Positions 47,463-58,440 of a DNA stretch of 64,000 nucleotides are shown here, one piece after another. The stretch is taken from contig NC_083603.1 of assembly GCF_029168945.1 (NCBI RefSeq), forward strand, positions 53,578,406-53,642,405. The letters run 5' to 3'. The notes beneath the pieces were generated by a model. The model did not search any database, was not told the DNA's origin, and was given only the letters and a program-made list of their open reading frames with translations. Source of the stretch: Cannabis sativa (Eukaryota > Streptophyta > Magnoliopsida > Rosales > Cannabaceae). Each line of letters opens with the position of its first letter. Position 1 is the first letter of the stretch. The position numbers and the translations under genes are program-made.

Positions 47463-49180
47463 TTTTTCAATTTTTTCGATTTTTCATGCTATTTCATGGA
47501 ATTAAATTCCGATTTTTTGTGTAGTTTTGTATGTTGATTTTTGTTTTTCAAATTTCAAATCTAATTATCAGAAATAAATTAATTTTAATTTTTTAAAATT
47601 AATTTTAGATATTAGTGTAATTTGATTTTGAAAATAGGAAAAATCAAGTTTTGCTTACCTCTTTTCTTATTTCCTTTAAAATTTGATTATTTTATTTTTT
47701 TTAAGGTCAGATATTAAATTTTTTTGGTAACTTGACCTTAATTAAAATAAGATCAAGATAATCATGATAATTTTAAAAGAGGAAATAAGGTATTTTTGTT
47801 AACTTTTAAATTTTGTTATTTTTTAATTAAATTAAATTGTAAAACAAGAAAAGGGTATGTATTTACCATTTTCTATTTTATTATTTAATTTATTAAATAA
47901 CATGAAATTTAAAAGGAAAGTTAGCAATTTAATTTTGAAATGACATTTAGGTTACCCAAAACCTAATTTTTCAAAATGGTAGGTTTAATTTTAATTTTAT
48001 TTTCAAAATAAATGTTTAAAATTAAATAAATCCTACATCCAACTACCCAAATCTAACCTTGTTGCAGGAGTATGTGTTTTAGATTGTTTGTAAGTTTTCT
48101 AAAACCTATTATTGCTTGATCTAAATTGCCTTGGTTAACTTGATGATTGATCCAATGATCTAATTTTGACCAAAGGTTCAATTGATGATAGATCAAGTAA
48201 ATAATTTGTAACAGGTAATTTTTACAAACTTCTTTCATCTGTGTATGACCTAGCAACATGATAGGATCCATCCAAATGTGTATGCCTGTGTGAGCCTATA
48301 TGTTTAATTTCTATTATAGATACATATAGGTTGTTGTTGCTAAATAAAATATCATAACTGATAGATTTTATTTAGGCTCATTTAGTAGTGAGCCTATTCA
48401 ATTAATAACAGTTATTCATTTTAAGGTTAAATTCCTCTCTTTTGGGCCTTGTGTGAGAGTTGGGAGCCTTAGAAGTGGGTACGACATACTGAACCCAGCC
48501 CCCCCTCACATGAACAACCCCAATTGTGAAGGCCCATTTGCCTGATTTGGATAACTGTGCTAGGTTAATTATATTAGTTTGACCTAATAAAAAATTGATT
48601 AGCAACATAATTAATTTCATTCTTCCTTGAAATTAATTTAAGAAAAACATAGTTTGAATAGTTATATTCTGGAAAGCCATATGTATTTTTCTTGTTTTTT
48701 AATTAAATATGGAATTATAACCATATAAATTCTTTCTCAATCTTAATTTTATAATTTCATTAAATATTCCTATTTAAGTTGAGATTTAGTTAAATCTATC
48801 AAATCAACTTAGATTTGAATATTTTTGAATTTCCTATTATAAATTAAGTTGAGGAATTTTGGGAACTGGTTATTAAGATTCTTTAGATATTTTTTTAAGT
48901 TGATATTTTCTAAATATGGGAACTTAAAATGGAATATCTTCTAAATTAAGTGGTTACTACTTAATTGGTAATATTTAATTAAGTCATTGGTTGAAGAATA
49001 TTTTAAGTTGGGTATTTAGATTTTTCTAAACAACTTAAATAAGATATTTTTCAAAAATTATTCCATTTTTGAAATTTAATTAAAGTCTTTTACTTTAATT
49101 TGTAATATTTCATTATTGAGATATGGAATATAAATGATTAAACAAAATACATGTTTAAATAATGAGCTTTAATCAAGAGA
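47463..49180 (+). other. AT-rich leader of plus-strand copia
   Basis: Long untranslated leader without recognisable coding. A moderately GC patch at 48455-48540 (GGTACGACATACTGAACCCA) is shared with the minus-strand relative at 23565-23660. Otherwise nothing seen. Confidence 0.6.
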
Positions 49181-49535
49181 AATTCGATCTCCATTGTTGG
49201 TTTTACATAGCTATTGTTTTAGTGAGTAATCCTCCCTAATGGAGGAACGTTCATTAGCAAGTTAGCGCCGTTTAATCTCGAAAGATAAGTATTCTTATAA
49301 GTTTATTTTATATGGTTCATGACCACCCTAATGGTGGCGACTATATAAGACTTACAAGAATGCGAAACAGTGGTAGAAGCTCATAAGATAGAATTGCCTT
49401 GACTCTCGCCTAAACGGGACAACGCTGAATTCCAATCTTGATCGAATAAAAGGTTGCTAGAATGTTTGACATTTTAGATGAATTGACAACTCTATTCAAT
49501 GGATGATGCTTTGACTCTCGCCTAAACGGGACACT
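49180..49535 (+). other. Leader hairpin block and duplicated 20-nt motif
   Basis: Two hairpins with loop CTAAT: TCCTCC/GGAGGA at 49230-49246 and CCACC/GGTGG at 49323-49337. The motif GACTCTCGCCTAAACGGGAC occurs at 49401-49420 and 49513-49532. All are conserved in the minus-strand relative. The block ends about 150 bp before the gag start. Confidence 0.8.
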
Positions 49536-49681
49536 GTATCAGTTCGTTGGAAACCTTGGAAAATAAACTATGTTAGATTTATTATTTTTATAACATATGT
49601 GATTATTTGTTTTCTGAACCTGTGTATGAATTTATAGAACCAAAACCTTACTTCTGTTTATTGATATGTTGTAGTGCCAAT

Positions 49682-50755
49682 ATGAATAACTCTCATCCCG
49701 ATCCACTCCTAGTTAGTATCTTTGCAAAAGAACTCAATAGTGTGAAAATGCATCCTGGTAGTTGCATTAACTCGCACCTATTGTTGATGAATCTGAAATT
49801 CCAAAAGGCAAATCTACTAGGAATTGATTTATCAAAGGAACAATGGGTAAGACTCATACTTTATAGTCTTCCTCAGGAGTATAACAGTTTTGTTCTATAT
49901 TATTTATTGAGCAATCCTAACTCCTCCGACATGGACAAACTCGAGTCTGAGTTGAGGGCCCATGAGCGGGATCTGATTGCAATGAGACCTCCTAGCATTG
50001 CAAACTTTAATCAGAGGAAGAAGATTAAGCATGAGGGCTCTAACAAAGCTGCTTCTTCAAGTACAATTATCAAACATCATGTTCTATGTGCGAATTGTAA
50101 TGGAAAGGGACATAAAGAAGAACAATGTCCCAGGCTTCTAGACAATTCAAACGAAGGTGATGCTTTTGTATTTGAATCATGTGTTTTAGAGAACGACAAA
50201 TCCTCCTGGATTGTTGATTCTGGATCTACTAACCATGTATGTTCTTCATTGCAGCTGCTTGAAACTTGGGAGAATCTTCACCCAGATGAGTTAAAGCTTA
50301 AAGTTGGAAATGGCGAGTTGGTATCAGTTAAAGCAAGAGGAACAGCCCGAATCAAGTTTAATTCTTAGAAGTTTTTACTTTTAGAGAATGTTTTATATAT
50401 TCCCAATTTTAGTAGAAACTTGATTAACGTTTCATGTTTACAGACACAATTTTATATATTGAATTTTTCGAGTTCAAATTGTTCAATTTCTTGTAATGGA
50501 TTTCATATATGTGTTGCAAACATGGAACGAGGGCTTTATGTTTTAAGACCTGATACTCAAATCTCACTAAATACTGAACTTTTCAATGTAGCTAAACCTA
50601 GAAGCCTTAAGAGAAAAGAGATTGATAATGATGATCAAACTTATCTATGGCATTTACGTTTAGGTCATATAGGTTTTGATAGACTCAATAGGCTAACCAA
50701 AGACGGTCCATTGAAAAATGTCGTCTTAGGAGAACCGCTACCGCAAGTCTTGCCT
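49682..50755 (+). pseudogene. Copia gag (short), protease and pre-integrase, frame broken
   Basis: The likely start is ATG at 49682 (MNNSHPDPLLVS); an in-frame ATG at 49607 is less likely. Gag residues RLILYSLPQEYNSFV and DKLESELRAHERDL follow the usual copia gag, but the N-terminal part is much shorter than normal. The nucleocapsid knuckle is CANCNGKGHKEEQC (CX2CX4HX4C). Protease has SSWIVDSGSTNHVCSS, catalytic DSG intact. TAG at 50366-50368 interrupts the frame, which resumes as LLLENVLYIPNFSRNLI. The pre-integrase part ends WHLRLGHIGFDRLNRL. At about 50755 a small deletion changes frame and removes the cysteines of the integrase zinc finger. Confidence 0.85.
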
Positions 50756-51344
50756 AGAAGGAAAAATGACCAAACGTTCTTTCTCTGCAAAGGGAGAGCG
50801 TGCCAAAGAACCCCTAGGGTTAGTACATTCAGATGTTTGCGGACCGCTGAATGTAAAAGCCAGAGGAGGTTATGAGTATTTTGTCACTTTCATTGACGAT
50901 TTCTCTAGATATAGTTTTCTTTACCTAATGCAAAAGAAATCTGAAACGTTGGAATTTCATGCTTTGGCTCAAAACCAATTAGGTAAAACATTAAAGATCT
51001 TGCGAACTGATAGGGGTGGAGAATATATGGATATGCAGTTTAAAGATCATTTAATTGAACTTGGAATTGAATCCCAATATATTGCCCCAAGCACTCCACA
51101 GCAGAATGGAGTTGCAGAAAGAAGAAATCGCACTCTCTTAGAAATGGTTAGGTCTATGCTGAGTTATTCAACTCTGTCTACGTCCTTCTGGGGATATGCT
51201 ATTCAAATGGCAAACGACATTTTAAATGTTGTTCCATCTAAAGCAGTCCCTAAGACACCCGTCGAACTATGGAATGGTCGCACACCTAGTTTGCGCCATT
51301 ATAGGATTTGGGGGTGCCCTGCTCACGTCTTAAGAAAGAAATAA
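50756..51344 (+). pseudogene. Copia integrase core
   Basis: The frame shows LEGKMTKRSFSAKGERAKEP, then VHSDVCGPLNV (first Asp), FVTFIDDFSRY, RTDRGGEYMD (second Asp), TPQQNGVAERRNRTL (Glu) and FWGYAIQMANDILN. The catalytic D,D,E residues are all present. A TAA at 51342-51344 stops it within the post-core region (WGCPAHVLRKK), after which the same frame continues into RT. The wording of the core is that of Angela/Tork-type elements. The missing HHCC cysteines at the upstream frameshift would disable the zinc finger. Confidence 0.88.
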
Positions 51345-52561
51345 GGCAAACTGGAATCGCGAACTGAAGTTTGCATGTTTGTCGGAAATTCTAAAGAGAC
51401 TAGGGGTGGACTGTTCTATAGTCACAGGGATAACAAAGTGTTTGTTTCTACAAATGCTACTTTCCTTGAAGATAACTATATGAAAGACAACAAACCGAAA
51501 AGTGAAATTGTATTAGAGGAAATGCTCACAGATACTGTTCCTTCAAATGTACCATCTTCTTCTACTCAAGAAGAGGAACATCCCACTCCCTCAGTTGTAG
51601 CAACTGAGAAAACTACTACTAAAGCTCCTGTTCAGAAGGTCACCGCTCCTCGTCGTAGTGGGAGGGTTTCTACAAAACCATCTCGTTATTTCTTGGATGG
51701 TGAAATCAATATGGTCGTTGGTGACGGTATTGATGACGACCCATTGACCTATAAACATGCAATGGCAAGTCCGCAACGGAAGCGATGGTCAGCCGGTATG
51801 GATTCAAAAATGGATTCCATGAAAAAGAACAAAGTCTGGGAATATGTAGAACCACCTAATGATTTTCGTCCAATTGGATGTAAATGGGTCTACAAGAAGA
51901 AAAGAGGTGCTGGAGGCGAAGTCGAAACTTTCAAAGCTAGACTGGTCGCCAAGGGTTATACCCAAAGAGAAGGTGTGGACTATGAGGAAACTTTTAGTCC
52001 GGTTGCCATGCTCAAATCCATCCGAATTCTTCTCTCCATAGCTGCCGCTTTAGATTATGAAATTTGGCAAATGGATGTCAAGACAGCCTTTCTTAATGGG
52101 CTTCTTGAAGAAACCATCTATATGGAGCAACCAGAAGGTTATGTTCTTCCTGGGCAGGAGAATAAAGTTTGCAAATTAAATAGGTCCATATATGGGCTTA
52201 AGCAAGCTTCTCGCTCATGGAATAAAAGGTTTGATGAGATCATCAAAACCTACGGCTTTCATCAGAATGAAGATGAACCTTGTGTTTACCAACTCAAGGA
52301 AAATCAAGTAGTAGTATTCCTGGTCCTTTATGTTGATGACATTTTGATCATTGAAAACAATGTCAAGAAAATGACTCACATCAAGGAATGGCTTGACACT
52401 CAATTCGACATGAAAGACTTGGGTGAGGCAGCCTATGTTCTTGGTATTCAGATTGTCAGAAACCGAAAGAACAGATCCCTTGCTCTCTCTCAAACAGCTT
52501 ACATTGACAAAGTTCTAGAGAGATTTTCCATGACCAATACCAAAGGGGCAAACATGCCTTC
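51345..52561 (+). pseudogene. Copia reverse transcriptase, split by solo LTR-A
   Basis: Same frame as the integrase core. It begins FVGNSKETRGGLFYS and NATFLEDNYM, then an acidic Ser/Thr-rich linker and RRSGRVSTKPSRYF. RT proper: GCKWVYKKKRGAGGEV, FKARLVAKGYTQREGVDY, ETFSPVAMLKSIR, WQMDVKTAFLNGLLEE, SIYGLKQASRSWNKRFD and the catalytic LVLYVDDILI. It ends in TNTKGANMPS at the insertion of the solo LTR-A (TSD CCTTC). The catalytic aspartates are intact and the reading frame is open over more than 400 codons. Confidence 0.92.
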
Positions 52562-54460
52562 TGTTGGAAATTATTTTACCAGGATCTTAGATCTACTCAC
52601 AAGTATGTTTATTAACATCCTAAATATGAACTTTCTAAAACGATGAAATTAAACACATATAAAGTTTAAGAAACCTTACATTGGGTGCAGCGGAATAATA
52701 TGACTCCTTCCGTTCAGATATCTAGCCCTTGATTCCTTTCTGTAGCAGAGCATTATCAATATCTGAACCTGGATCTCTTTCTCTGAATCTTTGATGCTGA
52801 AACTCTTTTTGCTGAATGTCTTTCTTCACGATCTTCCTCACTATGATTGAGGTATCACTTGATGTGTGTGGGCACTACTCATACACTAAGAATTTCGAAA
52901 TTCAAGAGGGAAGAGAAAGAAGAAGTGGCGGCTAAAGATAGGGAGAGAGAAAGGCTCAGGTTTTTCTCTGAAGGAAAAATAGAAAATTTAAGTGTGTAAT
53001 TTTCCTGAAGCCTTCACTATCTATTTATAGCATTCCACTAGGGTTAGGTTTGAATTATTTGGCATTAAAATAATGAAAATATCAGTTTAAATTTCCTACA
53101 AAAGTGGCTGGCCCTATACTAGTGGATTTGGGCCTCACTTTTTGCAATTTTGCAGTTTTACCTTTTCTGCATCTGATTTTCTCAAAAACGCCAATTTTCT
53201 AATTCAACCATTTAAATGCCAATTCTAACTATTTAATAACTATAAATAATTATTAAATAATATTGTCATTTATCATATTTATTAATTGAACCATACAAAG
53301 TATCATAATTAACAAATATGCCCCTATAAACTCTTTCTTTACAATTTCGCCCTTACTTAGTGAAAAATTCACAAATAGACATAGTCTAATTTGAGAATTA
53401 TAATTGATTAATCAAAACCAATTACATGAGTCTTACAAGCAATATTATCTCAACTAGTGGGGGGACCATGGGTCTATATAACCGAGCTTCCAATAAGTAG
53501 ATCAAGAATTTAGCACTAAAATTCACTAACTTATTAATTCTTCGTTGAATCCACGCATAGAACTTAGAATTGCACTCTCAGTATATAGAATGCTCTATAT
53601 GTTCCACCATATAGACACATCATTAGTTATCCATTGTTATAATCCTAATTTGATCAATGATCCTCTATATGAATGATCTACACAGTAAAGGGATTAAATT
53701 ACCGTAACACCCTACTATGTATTTTATCCTTAAAACACTTGACCCCGTATAAATGATATTTCAGCTTATGTGAAATGAGATCTCCACCATTTTTTTCGTT
53801 TGGTCAAGCTCGAAGGAGATCATCCTTTGCTTACTATTCGCCAGATAGAAGCTATAGATTCCATGTTTATGCTAGCGCTCCCACTCAATTGCACTACCGT
53901 GTTCCCAAAATGTACGTATCACCCTGACCTAAAAGTAGGCTTAACTAAGAAATCAAAGAACACGAATAGCCTTTCAAGATTGAGCCTAATCATAACAGGA
54001 TTAAGATCATTTGATCTAGGATCAACTTGGCGATATTGACTTGAATAGATTTTACGGTAAGTTTAATTAAATCTAAGTCAAAGTTCAATATCGGTCCCTT
54101 CCGATGCATACTCCATGCATCCAACCTGAGCTTTACTTTAACCAATGTTCTGGAAAGAACATAGTATTTCTCCAAATACAAGTAAACTCTTGTTGTAGAT
54201 TATCATATCAGTAAAACCCTGTGTCTGATAAATCTAGGAAACTTTATTCACATAGTCATGTTTACTTTCCAATGTGTTGACGACACAATAAACAGGATCA
54301 AGTATGTGAAAAGGGTTTCAGATGAATTTATACATTATATACATATAATCATGAAATAAATCATGTGAACCATGCAACATTAAATGTTATTTCTGATCTA
54401 TATTAATAAGTAAATCTGATTATATTGAAATGAGTTTTATTTAGGGCATAAAACCCAACA
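52562..54460 (-). mobile_element. Solo LTR-A, minus strand, TSD CCTTC, nested in copia RT
   Basis: 1899 bp with both LTR-A termini, flanked by perfect CCTTC duplications (52557-52561 and 54461-54465). It interrupts the RT frame, which resumes at 54466 with RHGIRLSKEQ. No polypurine tract or primer-binding site flanks it, so recombination removed the internal part. It is the most recent insertion whose order can be proven here. Confidence 0.93.
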
Positions 54461-54465
54461 CCTTC

Positions 54466-55208
54466 TAGACATGGTATCCGTCTATCTAAGGAACAGTGTC
54501 CTACTGATCCTCAAGAGATAGAAGACATGGCAAAAATTCCTTATGCTTCTGCAGTTGGAAGTCTAATGTATGCTATGCTATGCACTAGACCTGACATCTG
54601 CTATGCAGTTGGAATCGTGAGCAGTATCGACCAAATCCAGGACGGGTACATTGGAATGCTGTTAAGTATATTTTGAAATACTTAAAGAGTACAAGAGATT
54701 ATGTATTAGTCTACAAGGGTGGTGCTTTAAATCCCTTAGGCTATACGTACTCGCATTTCCGGGGATGTCTTCAAGACAGAAATCTACATCCGGGATGGTG
54801 TTTACTCTTGGGGGTGGAGCAGTGGTTTGGAGAAGTGCTAAACAAACTGCCATTTCAGACTCTCCCATAGAGGCAGAATACATAGCTGCGGCTGAAGCAG
54901 CTAAAGAGGTTGTCTGGCTTAGGAAGTTCTTCACTAGTCTCGGTGTAGTTCCTGGAATGGAAAGGCCTCTAGTCCTGCTTTGTGATAACACTGGAGCTAT
55001 AGCCAACAGTAAGGAACCTCGGAGCCACAAGAGAAGTAAGCATATAGAAAGAATGTATCATATTATCAGAGAATATGTGGCAAGAGGGGATGTACTGGTG
55101 GAGAAAGTGGATACGCAGGATAGCTTGGCTGATCCATTCACCAAAGTCTTGGCAGTAACTTCATTCGAAAAGCACCGTCAGAATTTAGGATTAATTGAAA
55201 TGTACTGA
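54466..55208 (+). pseudogene. Copia RT end and RNase H, two frameshifts
   Basis: Continues the interrupted RT: RHGIRLSKEQCPTDPQEIEDM, IPYASAVGSLMYAMLCTRPDICYAVG. A frameshift near 54622 and another near 54755 occur in the connection (LKSTRDYVLVYKGGALNPLGYT). RNase H then reads STSGMVFTLGGGAVVWRSAKQ, IEAEYIAAAEA, LLCDNTGAI, SKHIERMYHIIREYV and DSLADPFTKVL, keeping most catalytic landmarks. It stops at TGA 55206-55208, about 16 bp before the polypurine tract. Confidence 0.88.
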
Positions 55209-55223
55209 TTTGTTTTATATTAG

Positions 55224-55237
55224 TGCAAGTGGGAGTT
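55224..55237 (+). other. Polypurine tract of plus-strand copia
   Basis: GTGCAAGTGGGAGT directly before the 3' LTR, identical in core to the tract of the minus-strand relative. Confidence 0.85.
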
Positions 55238-57115
55238 TGTTGAGTTTTATGCCCTAAATAAAACTCTGTTTCAATGTAATCCAGATTATTCAATATCAAT
55301 AAAGTAACAGAAGTAATTTTTCATTCACTTGTGTATGTTTTGGTTCACTTAATCAATTGCTTGTCTATTTGATTTATAAATTCATCCAAACCCCTTTTCA
55401 CATACTTAATCATGTTTATTGTGTTGTCAACACAGTGGAAAATAAACATGACTATGTGAATAAAGTATTCCTAGATTTATCAGAACACTGGGTTTTACTG
55501 ATATGACAATCTACAACAGAGTTTACTTACATTTGGAGAAATGTTATGTTCTTTCCAGAACATAGGTTAAAGTAAAGCTCAGGTTGGATGCATGGAGTAT
55601 GCATTGGAATGGACCGATATTGAACTTTGAATTAGATTTTGAAACTTACCGTAAACATCTATTCAATTCAATATCATAAGTTGATCCTAGATCACATGAT
55701 CGAAATCCTGATATGGTTAGGCTTAATTTCAAGAGTATTATTCGTGTTCTTTGATTTGTTAGTTAAGCCTAATTTTTAGTCTGGGCAATACATACATTTT
55801 GGGAACACGGTAGTGCGATTGAGTGGGAGCGCTAACATAAATATGGAATCTATAGCTTCTATCTGGCGAATAGTAAGCAAAGGGTGATTTCCTTCGAGCT
55901 TAACCAAACGAGATAAATGATTGAGTACTCATTTCACTTAGTTGAAATATCATTTATACAGGGTTAAGTGTTTTAAGGATAAAATACATTGTAGGGTGTT
56001 ACGGTAATTTAGTCCCTTTACAGTGTAAATCATCCATATAGAGGATCATTGATCACATTAGGATTATAACAATGGATAACTAATAATGTGTCTATATGGT
56101 GGAACATATAGAGCATTCTATATACTCAGAGTGCAATTCTGAGTTCTATGTGTGGATTCAACGAAGAATTAATAAGTCAGTGAATTTAAGTGGTAAATTC
56201 TAGATCTGCTTATTGGAAGCTCGGATATATAGACCCATGGTCCCCTCACTAGTTGAGATGATATTACTTGTAAGACTCATTTAATTGATTTTAATTAATC
56301 AATTAAAAATTCTCAAGATAGAGTTGTCTATTTAAGAATTTATCACTTATTAAGGGCAAAACAGTAAATAGAGATTTTGAAGGGCATATTTATTAATTAG
56401 GAAACTTTAATTAGTTTCATTATTAATAAAATAAATGATAATATATTATTTAATAATTAATTTTAATTATTAAATAATTAGATTTGTCATTTATGTGGTT
56501 GAACAATGGAATTGGCAGTTTTTGACAAAACAGGAAACTATCAGTGTAGGAAAAGGAAAGTTGGAAAAGTGGCAAGCCTTTTTTCCACAATGCCTAGGCC
56601 GGCCACTTAGCTTCCTTTTCTCTTTGATTTTTTCAATTCCAAATGTCAATCATAGCCCTGGGTGGTCTTCTATAAATAGATGGCAAAGGCTTCAGAGTTG
56701 CATACAACTGTACAACCTTTTCACAACATTATTCTGAAAGAATTTTCTCTCAGAAAATTCTCTCTGAGCCGCCACCCTCTCTCTCTCTCTTCCTTCACTG
56801 TTTTGAAATGTATAAGTGCTAGAGTAGTGCCCACACACATCAAGTAATACCTCAATCATAGTGAGGAAAGCTGTGTAGAATTCAGAAACAACAAAGAAGG
56901 ACTATCGGGCTCAGATCTTGATTATACTCTGCTACAGAAAGGAATCAAGGGTTAGAGATCTGAGTGGGAGGAGACATATATTCCGCTGCAATCACTGTAA
57001 GATTTCTGATACTCTTATGTGTTTAATTTCCTATCGTTTTAGAAGTTCATATTTAGGTTGTTAAATCAACATACTTGTGAGTAGATCTAAGATCCTGGTA
57101 AAATAACTTCCAACA
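55238..57115 (+). repeat. 3' LTR of plus-strand copia
   Basis: 1878 bp starting TGTTGAG (one change from TGTTGGG) and ending CCAACA. TATA box at 56671-56679. Same length as the 5' LTR with about 21 substitutions and no indels by eye. Confidence 0.92.
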
Positions 57116-57354
57116 ACTTCTAGTTTCGAGTTTAAGTCCCCGAGAAGTGATTTAGCGTGTCACTTATCAGTTTCGTGATTATTATGATTTAGGAGCCTGT
57201 AATTCGCCGAACAGTTTGTTCCACTCAGGTGGACCGCTGAATTCGGAATCGAGGTAAGATTAGTATAATGTCTTGCATATGCTTATACATGTTTAGCGTA
57301 CATGTCAGTTGCCATCAGATTAACATATTAGATATATGTTAGGCAAATTTTATA

Positions 57355-57535
57355 TAGCCCTCAGATTAGCATATCAGGGCAACAGTGAGGTGTACATAGA
57401 GTTGCACCGAGATGCCAACAGATATATGCTAAGCTATCCGTTATATAGCCGTCAGAGTAGCATATCAGGGCAACAGTGAGGTGTACATAGAGTTGCACCG
57501 AGATGCCAACAGATATATGCTAGGCTATCAAATAG
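57355..57535 (+). repeat. 91-bp tandem duplication inside LTR-C
   Basis: The phrase CATATCAGGGCAACAGTGAG occurs at 57370 and 57461, with the following 70 bases (GTGTACATAGAGTTGCACC ... ACAGATATATGCTA) repeated almost exactly. The minus-strand LTR-C has a single copy (about 9480-9555). Confidence 0.85.
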
Positions 57536-58084
57536 TATGGATTAACTGCTACCACATCGGTACGACTAGAGTACTGAGTATACGCTGGATGCGCAGTTAA
57601 TCATACTTTGTCATGGACGTCCCTGATTCAGTTAGGGTTATGGTCAGGTGTATGGGCGCTTGATTATAACCCGAGATTTAGTATGTTTATTATATTATGC
57701 TTTTCTTACGGAGTCTGTCGACTCACAGTGCTATGTTTATGTGTAGGTAAGGGGAAGGCCAAAGCTGAGGAACCGTGAGGACGAACCGATGAAGATTGTA
57801 CATGTCGGGGCGGTTAGGCCTGGAGCGTACGATCCTCGGGACATCAGGGCTTTTGTGGTTAGTCGCTAGGCGACAAATATGTTTGTAAATGACTAGTAAA
57901 CTTTTGTAAAGTATTTTTATAATCGGGATCCCGAACTATTTTGTATGTAATATATAAGTTTTAATTAAAAAGAAAATTTTAACTAATCACGATTTCTATA
58001 AACCTCGTTGATTAGCAACGAGCTGCACAGTACGTTTAAAAAATCACGTTAACATGCCTATGCTAGTTAGGGTGTTACACCTGA

Positions 58085-58440
58085 TGCGAGTCGTTAAGTA
58101 TTCAGCTCGCATATAGCTTATTGTTGTTTTATGAGTTAATCTTACTTACAACTGTTGTTTTGATTTTTCTTCTTAAAGAAAAAGTTTTTCAATTTCTTGA
58201 CTTTATATTGTCAATAGACAATTTTAATCAATTATCCTTTCCCTTATGGAAATTTTTTTAGTTTTTTGGGTTTGCAATACAGTATACATTTCTAGGTGGA
58301 TTCTAGTTATTATACAAATATATATGCTCCCAAGTAATTTTAAAGAAAATAAACTTTATAATTACGCGAACAAACTTTAACTTTATTCATAATAAGCATT
58401 AATTTTTATAGAGATAAATACAACATTTACATATTAAATT
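58085..58440. other. Gypsy-2 spacer beyond pol
   Basis: AT-rich non-coding DNA between the end of gypsy-2 pol (about 58441) and the solo LTR-C. It is the other half of the spacer at 41548-41992. No gene seen. Confidence 0.5.

Larger units (their letters stand above)
45182..57115 (+). mobile_element. Copia element (Angela-like), plus strand, TSD ACTTC
   Basis: A complete copia retrotransposon, about 10.0 kb without its passenger. It is flanked by perfect ACTTC duplications (45177-45181 and 57116-57120). LTRs are 45182-47059 and 55238-57115, both 1878 bp, with about 21 differences by eye (about 1.1 percent), so it inserted fairly recently. Pol sequence and the long LTRs fit the Angela lineage. 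Coding capacity is broken by a shortened gag, nonsense codons, frameshifts and a solo LTR-A in RT. It is the youngest full element in the window but older than its nested solo LTR. Confidence 0.92.
41993..58079 (+). mobile_element. Solo LTR-C, plus strand, TSD CCTGA, with nested insertions
   Basis: The LTR proper consists of 41993-42607, 44506-45181 and 57121-58079, about 2250 bp. It starts TGTAAAGACCGC and ends GGGTGTTACA. Perfect CCTGA duplications flank it. It is homologous in reverse to 8900-10301. The middle part carries a perfect palindrome AACCGGTCGACCGGTT (45025-45040) and a CT-rich transcribed leader (42480-42520). The last part has a 91-bp tandem duplication. No internal element sequence is attached, so it is a solo LTR. 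Confidence 0.9.
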
